From positions 1 to 33,833 of IMG/VR virus record IMGVR_UViG_3300030012_004195: DNA of 33,833 nucleotides; one strand, 5' to 3'. A program made the translations under genes and the position numbers. This DNA is from a virus. Below the pieces are notes generated by a model. It was not told the DNA's origin. It saw nothing but the letters and a program-made list of their open reading frames with translations, and made no database searches. The number at the start of each line of letters is the position of its first letter. Within the stretch, counting starts at the first letter, position 1. This document shows positions 1 to 5,770 of this stretch, in pieces.

Positions 1-96
1 TGGACATACCATACACCAAGCCGAGCAAGAGCAATGTATTACAATGGTAAAAGAATTGAATTAGATAAGAATGATGTTGGTGGAGAGCATGAATGA
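1..96 (+). CDS. C-terminal end of a phage protein (partial)
   Basis: The frame is open from the first base and ends at a TGA at 94-96, giving 31 residues that close with GKRIELDKNDVGGEHE. The start lies outside the window. The next gene begins with an ATGA overlap at 93, typical of a co-translated phage operon. The visible tail is charged and hydrophilic and shows no motif, so no function is assigned. Confidence 0.6.
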   Translation, partial: WTYHTPSRARAMYYNGKRIELDKNDVGGEHE

Positions 97-278
97 GCAT
101 GTATAATAATGATGACATCATGGATAAGTTAAATCAAATGGAATCTAAAATGGATCAGTTAGAAAGCAAAATAGAGGAACTAAATGGTAAACTCGGAAAA
201 CACATTGACTTCATTGATGATACATATGAAGGATTAAAAAATCCTATAAAAATGGCAACAAGGTTTTTTAAGAGGTAG
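93..278 (+). CDS. Small coiled-coil phage protein
   Basis: 61 residues. Residues 7-36 form heptad-like repeats (MDKLNQMESKMDQLESKIEE), predicting a short coiled coil, followed by a segment HIDFIDDTYEGLKNPI that I associate with small conserved proteins of marine T4-like phages. The start is supported by GGAGAG just upstream and by the ATGA overlap with the preceding gene. No catalytic motif is present. A small oligomeric accessory protein is the most that can be inferred. Confidence 0.7.
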   Translation: MSMYNNDDIMDKLNQMESKMDQLESKIEELNGKLGKHIDFIDDTYEGLKNPIKMATRFFKR

Positions 279-280
279 AC

Positions 281-487
281 ATGACTAGTGCAGAACATCT
301 GAACTATACAGAAGAAGAAATAGAAAAATTTCAAGCAGAGCATGCCAGAGGAATAGTTGAAATGCATGGTTGGAAAATAAAACCAGGTCAAATACATGCA
401 GACAATGGAACGGTCATAGATTGGATTAACAAACAAATTAAGATAATAGAGGACTTTGATGAAAAAACAAAAAGAGCCAAAGGGTGA
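281..487 (+). CDS. Hypothetical phage protein
   Basis: 68 residues, hydrophilic and mostly helical in appearance, with an acidic N-terminal half (YTEEEIEKFQAEHARGIVEM). Its ATG lies two bases after the previous stop, and AAGAGG provides a ribosome binding site. The 3' end overlaps the DUF3310 gene by 29 bases, which argues for coupled translation. I do not recognise the family. Confidence 0.65.
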   Translation: MTSAEHLNYTEEEIEKFQAEHARGIVEMHGWKIKPGQIHADNGTVIDWINKQIKIIEDFDEKTKRAKG

Positions 488-761
488 TTATAAATTTAAC
501 GAAAAAGAATATGTTGAAGAGTTACTAAGAACAATCGATTCTACGTATACAGGACATTATTCAAGAGATCATTTTCAGGCTACTGAATTTATAATTGATG
601 GTGGGCATGGTACAGGTTTTTGTATTGGTAATATTATGAAGTATGCTCAAAGATATGGTAAAAAAGGTAGCAGAGATGATGCTCGTAAAGACTTATTAAA
701 AGTACTACATTATGGAATTATACAATTATTTGTGCATGACTTTGAAAGCAATATAGAATAA
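459..761 (+). CDS. DUF3310 family protein
   Basis: 100 residues. The block from HYSRDHFQATEFI through GNIMKYAQRYGKKG and DARKDLLKVLHYGIIQL matches the DUF3310 pattern (H-Y, central GN-x-x-KY-x-x-R-x-x-K, then a K-A/D-x-x-Y helix), a family of short phage proteins sometimes labelled nucleotide kinase without proof. I chose ATG 459 because GAGGAC lies correctly upstream; a TTG one codon earlier is also open. It overlaps its neighbours on both sides, within a four-gene + strand cluster. Biochemical role is unknown. Confidence 0.8.
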   Translation: MKKQKEPKGDYKFNEKEYVEELLRTIDSTYTGHYSRDHFQATEFIIDGGHGTGFCIGNIMKYAQRYGKKGSRDDARKDLLKVLHYGIIQLFVHDFESNIE

Positions 762-976
762 TGCATGCATTTTTGTTAATGGTATATATGGGACAAGCTT
801 TAGTAAGTAAAGATATGTATTTTAGAAACATTAACGATTGTCTATATTTTGCTCAAAGACTTAACAAACAACCGATGGTACCAAACCGCAATGCACAAAA
901 TGATTCTGATTTATTAGTCAGGTACACTGCGGTTTGCGTTCCTAAGCCTGTTGGAAAAAACACTAGACTTTATTAG
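761..976 (+). CDS. Conserved small phage protein
   Basis: 71 residues starting with a TAATG overlap on the previous stop. The sequence has a hydrophobic N-terminus (MHAFLLMVYMGQALVSKDMYF) followed by an NxNDCLYFAQRLNKQ-like block that I recall from conserved hypotheticals of T4-like marine phages. No signal cleavage site is obvious. The stop at 974-976 overlaps the stop of a convergent minus-strand peptide gene by three bases, so no terminator separates the two transcription units. Confidence 0.7.
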   Translation: MHAFLLMVYMGQALVSKDMYFRNINDCLYFAQRLNKQPMVPNRNAQNDSDLLVRYTAVCVPKPVGKNTRLY

Positions 977-1077
977 GCTGCTTGAAAATAGCGTAGACGG
1001 TAGTTCAGAATTCTATGAACTCTGGCACGGTCTCGAGCCTGACAAAACCTCTTCCAAGAAAATGGTCTGTAAGTCAT
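973..1077 (-). CDS. 34-residue Downstream-peptide-like micro-protein
   Basis: The minus strand encodes MTYRPFSWKRFCQARDRARV and 14 further residues, ending FQAA. It is strongly basic (about eight Arg) and aromatic, with no membrane segment. A strong GGGAGGGTGA ribosome binding site lies a few bases upstream, and a glutamine-riboswitch-like element sits directly before that. This is the arrangement described for the Downstream-peptide RNA class, in which the RNA controls a short open reading frame. The reading frame converges with, and overlaps by three bases, the + strand gene ending at 976. Reality as a gene is supported by ribosome binding site, promoter box and riboswitch together; function is unknown. 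Confidence 0.75.
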   Translation of the reverse strand: MTYRPFSWKRFCQARDRARVHRILNYRLRYFQAA

Positions 1078-1102
1078 TAGTCACCCTCCCTAGTTAATGG
1101 TT

Positions 1103-1152
1103 AGGTGCGTTCCTTCAGCGACTGCTTACTTCCGCCCTTACGGGTGAACGTT
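1103..1152 (-). promoter_or_regulatory. Glutamine riboswitch (glnA / Downstream-peptide RNA) candidate
   Basis: Read on the minus strand, the element starts with CGTTCACCC, continues through GGGCGGAAGTA and ends with CTGAAGGAACGCACC. P1 is CGTTC (1146-1150) paired with GAACG (1109-1113); CCC-GTAA-GGG can form an internal hairpin; GGAAGTA facing CTGAAGG matches the loop-E-bearing core I remember for the glnA and Downstream-peptide classes, which bind L-glutamine. It lies between a TATAAATA box and a small peptide gene. The 3' GCACC and the 5' CACCC can each pair with GGGTG of the downstream ribosome binding site, suggesting translational control. The motif match is from memory, not from a covariance search. 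Confidence 0.8.
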
Positions 1153-1163
1153 TAATGTATTAA

Positions 1164-1171
1164 TATTTATA
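1164..1171 (-). promoter_or_regulatory. T4-like late promoter box
   Basis: TATAAATA on the minus strand, a few bases downstream of the stop of the preceding minus-strand gene. Transcription would start near 1157, just ahead of the riboswitch core. The sequence equals the T4 late promoter consensus read by the gp55/gp33 system, and a gp33-like gene is present at 31425. TATAAATA also arises by chance in such AT-rich DNA, so position is the main support. Confidence 0.55.
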
Positions 1172-1175
1172 CAGA

Positions 1176-1454
1176 TTATTTCTTTTTCTTAGAATTTTTT
1201 GGTGCTAGAGCAGCTTCAGCTTCTCTTCTCATTCTTTCAAGTTCATCACTTGAAGTATCAAATTTAGGTTTTTCTCTCATAGTTAATTGAGATTTAAATT
1301 GTTTCTTTACAGGTTCTTTATCTTGGCAACCATTTAACATTGCTGTTATAGCTCTATATCCGTCACCTATAAAGATAAGTTGATTGTTTTGGTATAACTT
1401 TGCTTTACTGGTATCGTTTAGATCAATGATATAATTTTCATGTTTGAACTTCAT
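1176..1454 (-). CDS. Hypothetical phage protein
   Basis: 92 residues from ATG 1454 (MKFKHENYIIDLNDTSKAKL). The frame stays open further upstream, but that region codes in another frame for the Cys-rich gene at 1438-1569, and AAAGAAA precedes the chosen ATG. The N-terminal half looks like a small beta-rich fold (YIIDLND, LIFIGDGYRAI); the C-terminus is highly charged and ends in a lysine run (APKNSKKKK). No recognised domain. It is the last gene upstream of the late promoter box at 1164-1171. Confidence 0.65.
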   Translation of the reverse strand: MKFKHENYIIDLNDTSKAKLYQNNQLIFIGDGYRAITAMLNGCQDKEPVKKQFKSQLTMREKPKFDTSSDELERMRREAEAALAPKNSKKKK

Positions 1455-1569
1455 TTTCTTTACAATCACACGACGTGCATACATCGTTAGCGCAATTTGG
1501 ACATTCTGGTGCATAGCAATGACATCTACATTTACATTTATTACACCATCTTTCTGGACTTCCTGACAT
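1438..1569 (-). CDS. Cys-rich mini-protein, probable zinc binder
   Basis: 43 residues, about ten of them cysteine: WCNKCKCRCHCYAPECPNC followed by VCTSCDCKE. Cysteines fall in CxxC, CxC and CxxCxC spacings, consistent with one or two metal sites. The start ATG at 1569 has a good GAGGTGA ribosome binding site. The 3' end overlaps the next gene by 17 bases. The compact cysteine content could also suit an iron-sulfur or metallothionein-like role; this cannot be separated by eye. Confidence 0.75.
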   Translation of the reverse strand: MSGSPERWCNKCKCRCHCYAPECPNCANDVCTSCDCKENEVQT

Positions 1570-1577
1570 ATTCACCT

Positions 1578-1955
1578 CTATTTTTTAATTGAATTTAAAC
1601 TATCAACAACATCGTCAATACTTGGTTCTTTACTCCACGGATTATATACACATTTATATTGTTTTGGACAATTGTTTTCATACATTAATTCAAATGTTTT
1701 ATTACCACCAAGGTATATACAAGCCTGTCTACCAGTTGTACGGGACTTTAGTGTTTTGTATAACCTACAGGTTGTGTATTTTTTAGTTTGTCCATTTCTA
1801 TTTATTTGTTGTTGTTTTGTATACTTTTTAGTTGTACCATATTTTGGATCTTTTGGTTCATATATCTTACCTTTAGCATGTGCTAATACCGTAAATAAAA
1901 ATATACCAATTATGAATGAAATGGTTGTTATGATCCAATAATAATCTTTTATCAA
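1578..1955 (-). CDS. Secreted or membrane-anchored hypothetical protein
   Basis: 125 residues if started at TTG 1955, which overlaps the upstream stop (TTGA) and has AAGGTG four to five bases before it. From that start, residues 1-27 look like a signal peptide: KD, then a hydrophobic stretch WIITTISFIIGIFLFTV and the cleavage-like LAHA-KG. The mature part is basic and has four cysteines (TTCRLY, QACIYLGG, NNCPKQYKC), which could form two disulfides in the periplasm. An in-frame ATG at 1994 would destroy the signal-peptide N-terminus. Function unknown. Confidence 0.65.
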   Translation of the reverse strand: MIKDYYWIITTISFIIGIFLFTVLAHAKGKIYEPKDPKYGTTKKYTKQQQINRNGQTKKYTTCRLYKTLKSRTTGRQACIYLGGNKTFELMYENNCPKQYKCVYNPWSKEPSIDDVVDSLNSIKK

Positions 1956-2434
1956 ATTACACCTTGAGATTTTAATAAAGCTGCAGTTACCCATATTATA
2001 AAACCTCCACCGAAAACAACAAGAAAAACAATTGCACTAATTTCAAATACTTTTCTTTGTCTTTCTTTTTGTGCATAAATGGCTGCTTGTCTTTTCTTTC
2101 TTATTTCGCCTTCAGTTTTTAATAATTCATCCCATGCCGCAGGACCGCGAGTAAGTGATATAAGTTGTTTAAGCTGATAGCGCATATCTTCGGCTTTTTT
2201 CTTAGCCATAAATGATGCCATCGCTTCTTCTTCAATAGAACCTGCTGCAAAGAGTTTTTTAAATAGTGGTGGTTTTTTTGCGTACTCTTCCGCCTTATTG
2301 ATATCTGATGCGGCACCCATCCAACGACTTAAATCGCCGGACATTGACTCTATATCTCTACCAACTTCAAAACCTTTTTTGATTGCATTAAATGCTGTTG
2401 TTGCTGCGCTTAACGCGGCCGCTACTTCTATCAT
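1952..2434 (-). CDS. Membrane-anchored phage protein, probable late gene
   Basis: 160 residues from ATG 2434, chosen because GAAGAGGAAC precedes it and because the longer open frame would run into the tmRNA gene. The first 30 residues are Ala-rich and helical (MIEVAAALSAATTAFNAIKK), followed by a charged helical body (residues 60-130) and a C-terminal membrane segment (AIVFLVVFGGGFIIWVTAAL). I recall similar proteins from marine T4-like phages but not an established function. A TATAAATAG late promoter box 23 bases upstream suggests late expression, so a structural or envelope role is possible. Confidence 0.75.
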   Translation of the reverse strand: MIEVAAALSAATTAFNAIKKGFEVGRDIESMSGDLSRWMGAASDINKAEEYAKKPPLFKKLFAAGSIEEEAMASFMAKKKAEDMRYQLKQLISLTRGPAAWDELLKTEGEIRKKRQAAIYAQKERQRKVFEISAIVFLVVFGGGFIIWVTAALLKSQGVI

Positions 2435-2456
2435 ATGTAGTTCCTCTTCTTCAATA

Positions 2457-2465
2457 CTATTTATA
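2457..2465 (-). promoter_or_regulatory. T4-like late promoter box
   Basis: TATAAATAG on the minus strand, with the ATG of the membrane-anchored gene (2434) about 22 bases further on and a ribosome binding site between. It lies back to back with the + strand tmRNA promoter at 2475-2503. Intergenic location and spacing fit a late promoter; the short box alone would not be convincing. Confidence 0.55.
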
Positions 2466-2474
2466 AAAAAAAGG

Positions 2475-2503
2475 TGTACAAATGTAAAATTATGTGGTAT
2501 AAT
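2475..2503 (+). promoter_or_regulatory. Sigma70-like promoter of the tmRNA gene
   Basis: TGTACA (2475-2480), 17 bp, TATAAT (2498-2503), with TGTGG immediately before the -10 box. It matches the promoter family found throughout this window. The predicted start near 2510 is about 20 bases before the acceptor piece of the permuted tmRNA. Confidence 0.85.
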
Positions 2504-2509
2504 ATATAC

Positions 2510-2778
2510 TATATAACGATGAAGCAAAGTGAATGGTTCACTGGACTCGGGGGCGGTACCCGACAGCTCCACCAAAAACATTCGATTATCGCGAGTAGTT
2601 TTGATGGGGCTGAAATAGGATCGACAGGTTCAATAGCGATGTGGAGTTATCCGGATGTAAGCTCGGTTAATGCGAACAAAACTCTAAATGCAAACGATAA
2701 TTTTGCACCTCAGGAGTTCGCTCAAGCAGCGTAATTCCTATGCGCTTGGAGAGAGCGTGGAAACAGAATCTCACCACT
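2510..2778 (+). ncRNA. ssrA: Circularly permuted (two-piece) tmRNA
   Basis: The gene order is inverted relative to a one-piece tmRNA. First comes the acceptor piece, with CACTGGACTC, a GGGGGCGGTACCC T-arm-like segment and the mature end CAGCTCCACCA (2564-2574). A spacer of about 31 bases follows (2575-2605). Then the coding piece begins GGGGCTGAAATAGGATCGAC (from 2606). GGGGCTG pairs with CAGCTCC over 7 bp, and the third pair is G-U, the alanyl-tRNA synthetase identity element. The tag frame lies at 2672-2734. Permuted ssrA genes with processing of the spacer are known from alphaproteobacteria and some cyanobacteria; the tag is of alphaproteobacterial type. The outer boundaries are approximate. 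It would rescue stalled ribosomes together with host SmpB. Confidence 0.93.
2672..2734 (+). other. tmRNA tag-peptide reading frame
   Basis: Starting at the GCG resume codon, the tag reads ANKTLNANDNFAPQEFAQAA and ends at TAA 2732-2734. ANDNFA is a hallmark of alphaproteobacterial tags. The tag is longer than the usual 10-15 residues and ends in QAA where most tags end in LAA or VAA, the ClpXP recognition end. The exact resume codon is inferred from the alanine convention. Confidence 0.88.
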
Positions 2779-2799
2779 TAACACACACAGGAGGACAAT

Positions 2800-3033
2800 A
2801 TGTCTAAAAATGCATACGAGATTCGTCTCGAAACTTTAAGAATGGCCAAAGAAATGGCCGACTCAAAATACTGTTTACAACAAGATATCATGTATAGAAT
2901 GATAGACCAAGCTGTAGAAAAGCGTGAAGATATTGAAAAAGCTATACGCGCACATGCACCGCTTATGTATCGTCCTAGTGATATTATTGAAAAAGCAAAT
3001 GAGCTTTATCAGTATGTAAGCGAAAAGCAATAG
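2800..3033 (+). CDS. Hypothetical helical phage protein
   Basis: 77 residues, almost entirely predicted helix and rich in Lys, Glu and Ala (ETLRMAKEMADSKYCLQQDI). A canonical AGGAGG lies seven bases before the ATG. It follows the tmRNA at about 20 bases with no terminator between, so it may be transcribed from the tmRNA promoter. Related short proteins occur in T4-like marine phages as far as I recall; no function is known to me. Confidence 0.75.
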   Translation: MSKNAYEIRLETLRMAKEMADSKYCLQQDIMYRMIDQAVEKREDIEKAIRAHAPLMYRPSDIIEKANELYQYVSEKQ

Positions 3034-3041
3034 GAGCATTT

Positions 3042-3254
3042 ATGGCCGAAGAAAAGAAAAACGGTATCGTTGTAAAGAACGAACACAATGAGTTTGAATT
3101 AGCACTCAGATTTTTAGGTAATGAACTTATCGCAATCAAGATGGCTGCAACAAACTTTAGTGGTAAACTTATAGTATGGAGTATCTTATTACTCTTATTT
3201 AGTTTCATGTTGTTGGAAGTCTTCGGCCTCTCCGCATACTTTGGAGTCCACTAA
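3042..3254 (+). CDS. Small single-pass membrane protein
   Basis: 70 residues. A soluble, charged N-terminal half (MAEEKKNGIVVKNEHNEFEL) is followed by a hydrophobic segment at about residues 44-66 (LIVWSILLLLFSFMLLEVFG). AGGAG precedes the ATG. The arrangement fits an inner-membrane protein with a cytoplasmic head. It may be lysis- or entry-related, but there is no specific signature. Confidence 0.7.
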   Translation: MAEEKKNGIVVKNEHNEFELALRFLGNELIAIKMAATNFSGKLIVWSILLLLFSFMLLEVFGLSAYFGVH

Positions 3255-3269
3255 AAAAGGAGAAAGATT

Positions 3270-3356
3270 ATGGCACCAAATCCACACTACATTAATATGT
3301 TAATTAATATTGGTATTTTTGGTATGTTAGTATACGTAGCAATACAAGTATCTTGA
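3270..3356 (+). CDS. 28-residue hydrophobic micro-protein
   Basis: ATG 3270 follows a strong AAAAAGGAGAAAGATT ribosome binding site. The product, starting MAPNPHYINM, is mostly one membrane-spanning stretch (LINIGIFGMLVYVAIQV). Its TGA overlaps the TTG start of the downstream oxygenase gene (TTGA), so it may serve mainly to bring ribosomes to that weak start. Support is the ribosome binding site and the overlap; no homologue is known to me. Confidence 0.65.
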   Translation: MAPNPHYINMLINIGIFGMLVYVAIQVS

Positions 3357-3844
3357 TTACAGAAATAAACATTTCTTTTGATAAGCAAAAAGTTATAGAT
3401 GAAATAAACACTCTTGACTTACAACCTGGTCATTCTAATAATTGGTGGAGAGCTAGAACAGAAGAAAGCAAAAGATTTTGGTATAAAACAGATACATGGT
3501 TAAAAACTATTATTGAAGATACTAGCAACTTACCAGAAATTTCACGGTTAAATTCTATCTTTAAATGTGATATTATATATGTTTACAAGCAGCTTGCTAA
3601 TTCTAATCTGCCAAAACATAGAGACTACGATATTATAACAGCAATTAATATGTTGTTATCAGACGAAGTTGCGCCGATTACTTTTGATCATGGTGATGAA
3701 TATTATAAAAATGCATTAATAGATGTTTCACAAAAACATAGCGTAAAGCCTTATCCAAAAGATAGATTATTATTAAAGTTTGCTTGGCATAAAAAAACGT
3801 TTAAAGAAATAAAAAATGAATTAAGAGAAAAATGTTTAATTTAA
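3353..3844 (+). CDS. Probable 2OG-Fe(II) oxygenase (prolyl-hydroxylase-like fold)
   Basis: 163 residues from TTG 3353. The C-terminal half carries the facial triad pattern: H89-R-D91 (LPKHRDYD), a beta segment AINMLLSDEVAPITF, then H129 (SQKHSVKP) and R138 (KDRLLLKF) as the likely 2-oxoglutarate-binding arginine. This order and spacing resemble small double-stranded beta-helix dioxygenases seen in marine phages. Substrate unknown. No in-frame ATG precedes the motif, and TTG overlaps the preceding stop, so coupled translation is likely. It overlaps the desaturase gene by 13 bases. Confidence 0.7.
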   Translation: MITEINISFDKQKVIDEINTLDLQPGHSNNWWRARTEESKRFWYKTDTWLKTIIEDTSNLPEISRLNSIFKCDIIYVYKQLANSNLPKHRDYDIITAINMLLSDEVAPITFDHGDEYYKNALIDVSQKHSVKPYPKDRLLLKFAWHKKTFKEIKNELREKCLI

Positions 3845-4545
3845 AAACAACATATAAATTGTTAATCAATCACAGTTTATGTCATATTGCGTTAGTGTAT
3901 GGCATATTTTATGGTACTTGGTGGATGTGGATAGCAGGGTTTGCATGGTATTATTTTATTACTATCGCTTCATCAAGTGCAGGTTATCACAGGTTCTATT
4001 CACACGAAGCTTTTAAGGCTGGTAAGTGGTTTGAATACTTTACAAATATACTAAGTTTATTCATAGGTTCAGGTCCGTATTTGACAAGAGCTGCGATACA
4101 TAGACAGCATCATGCATACTCTGATACTGATAAGGATCCGCAGTCACCTACACACTACGGATTTTGGCGAATATATTTTAACTTATGGGGATTAGAACAA
4201 AAAATTGAAAGAAAGTTTTTTAAAGGACTTATTAACAACAAGATACTTAAGTTTTGGCATGATCATTATTTTAAGATGGTTGCAGTGCTAGTTGTAACGT
4301 TATTTGCAATTGATCCATTGTTGTTAGTATTTGCATATGCGTTACCGTGTGTATTGAGTTCACATCTATTTGGATTATTTAACGCATACTTACACAAAAC
4401 TGGTGAGGCAACTAACAACACTTTGATCAATCTTTTTACTGCAGGTGAAGGGTATCATAAAGCACATCACGACAATTCTAAGAAATTAAGACACGGTCCA
4501 ATAGATCCTACATATTTCTTTATAAAATTAATACGGAGTACGTAA
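3832..4545 (+). CDS. Fatty acid desaturase (acyl-CoA delta-9 type)
   Basis: 237 residues with the three histidine boxes of the membrane desaturase family: H53-RFYS-H58, H90-RQ-HH (93-94) and H209-KA-HH (212-213), plus NAYLHK before the last box. Hydrophobic segments at about 18-50, 68-85 and 150-180 fit a four-helix membrane enzyme with a di-iron centre. It would introduce a cis double bond into fatty acyl chains, changing host membrane fluidity. The size is shorter than cellular enzymes (about 300 residues) but all boxes are intact. It overlaps oxygenase genes on both sides and so belongs to one operon. Confidence 0.93.
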   Translation: MFNLKTTYKLLINHSLCHIALVYGIFYGTWWMWIAGFAWYYFITIASSSAGYHRFYSHEAFKAGKWFEYFTNILSLFIGSGPYLTRAAIHRQHHAYSDTDKDPQSPTHYGFWRIYFNLWGLEQKIERKFFKGLINNKILKFWHDHYFKMVAVLVVTLFAIDPLLLVFAYALPCVLSSHLFGLFNAYLHKTGEATNNTLINLFTAGEGYHKAHHDNSKKLRHGPIDPTYFFIKLIRST

Positions 4546-5249
4546 TGGAAGTAACAATACAAGACTGGAAAGAAAGAGACTTAACGACTCTTAAAAATAA
4601 AGATACGGACTTGATAATCATAGAAAATACGCCACCGTCACAAATGGAAATATTTAAGTTTGTAAGTCAATACTATACTGTCGTAGGACAGAATCCAATG
4701 GATACGATATTTCTTGACATCACTAGTAGCGGCGAAGGTCGTGGTAATCTTTATAGTAGTTCTGATTTGGAGTGGCACATGGACGGTGGTTACATGCAAG
4801 ATCCTGTTCATATCACCGGACTCTATGCAGTTGATGTAACTGATGACGCTGGTAGGACTATGTTTGTAAGTAACAGAATCGAATGCCCGATACCAGATAG
4901 ACTCGTATCTGCAAATATGGATAGGTTTACAAAGAGCGAGAGGTACGGATATAAGTTTAAGACAGAGGCAGACAGAAGATGGTTTCGATTGAAGTATCGT
5001 AACGTTAAACATCAGTTAGTACAAGAGGACTTAAAGAGTAAATACGTATTTTATTCAGAAGCGTACACTGACTTGCCGCCTAATGAGAAAAAGATTATGG
5101 AAGATGTTCTATACGCGCCTGACAGAATATACTATCACAAGTGGAAAAAAGGTGACTTAATGATAAGTAATAACCTTGCTACAAATCATAAACGTGAAGG
5201 TACGAGCGCAGGTAACAGACACTTATGGAGACTTGCTGGCGTATGTTAA
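4545..5249 (+). CDS. TauD-like 2-oxoglutarate dioxygenase
   Basis: 234 residues. LEWHMDGGY places H78 and D80 as iron ligands, preceded by the typical DL-x-W and followed by DDAGRTMF, the counterpart of the family GG-x-T-x-F turn. The distal histidine is H215 (NLATNHKREG), and R225/R229 in NRHLWRL is the 2OG-binding region, as in TauD and gamma-butyrobetaine hydroxylase relatives. KKGDLMISNN before it is the usual GD-x-x-xxNN strand. Substrate cannot be read. Start by TAATG overlap with the desaturase. Confidence 0.88.
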   Translation: MEVTIQDWKERDLTTLKNKDTDLIIIENTPPSQMEIFKFVSQYYTVVGQNPMDTIFLDITSSGEGRGNLYSSSDLEWHMDGGYMQDPVHITGLYAVDVTDDAGRTMFVSNRIECPIPDRLVSANMDRFTKSERYGYKFKTEADRRWFRLKYRNVKHQLVQEDLKSKYVFYSEAYTDLPPNEKKIMEDVLYAPDRIYYHKWKKGDLMISNNLATNHKREGTSAGNRHLWRLAGVC

Positions 5250-5770
5250 TGAAAAATGTAAGTGCTGTAGAAGACATCAAAGAACTTTGCGAGCAGGCCA
5301 CCAACGATAACCATCGTAACGCAGAAAACTACGAATATAGTAAAATGAAAAAAAGATGGCATAAGTACGTGCAATTTCATGTGTTAGAAGATGAAGGCGT
5401 ACCAGTTGCAATGGGTGGCATTATGAAATTTAATGATAAGACTCTCCGTATATGTGATAGGTATTGTACGTTTAGATCTCATAGAAGATTTGGTATCAAT
5501 AAGTTTATTAAAAAAAATATACGATTTTGTGCAGAGCACTTTGTACCAGTGCAAACAGAATGGTCATTGCAAAATAACTTTCAACCTTTTATATCAATGA
5601 GTGCAGAAGTTAATAAGACTTATTCAATACAAAGATTTATAGAATATTTAAATCCACAGTATAATTACAGATTATTACCTGATTTGTATCTTACATGTAA
5701 TAGGAAAAGTATTAAGTGTCATCAACATATCATAACTAATAGTAACACAATAGAATTAGAAAAAGTTTAA
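5249..5770 (+). CDS. Hypothetical protein, possible GNAT-fold acetyltransferase
   Basis: 173 residues from ATG 5249, which overlaps the previous stop (TAATG). Residues 45-105 show a strand-turn-strand-helix order (FHVLEDEGVPVAMGGIMKF, DRYCTFRSHRRFGINKFI) reminiscent of the GNAT core, where RxxG contacts acetyl-CoA; here it reads RSHRRFG. This is weak. The rest has no motif. It is the last gene of the + strand arm of the oxygenase island and meets a minus-strand gene by a four-base overlap. Confidence 0.65.
   Translation: MKNVSAVEDIKELCEQATNDNHRNAENYEYSKMKKRWHKYVQFHVLEDEGVPVAMGGIMKFNDKTLRICDRYCTFRSHRRFGINKFIKKNIRFCAEHFVPVQTEWSLQNNFQPFISMSAEVNKTYSIQRFIEYLNPQYNYRLLPDLYLTCNRKSIKCHQHIITNSNTIELEKV

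Noticed and set aside
2435-2581. Longer N-terminus for the minus-strand gene ending at 1952
   Set aside because: The extension would run into the tmRNA acceptor region and past the late promoter box; ATG 2434 has a good ribosome binding site.
2474-2734. An 86-residue + strand open frame across the tmRNA
   Set aside because: Its C-terminal 20 residues are the tmRNA tag and the rest covers the acceptor stem and spacer; it lacks a ribosome binding site and is an RNA gene, not a protein.
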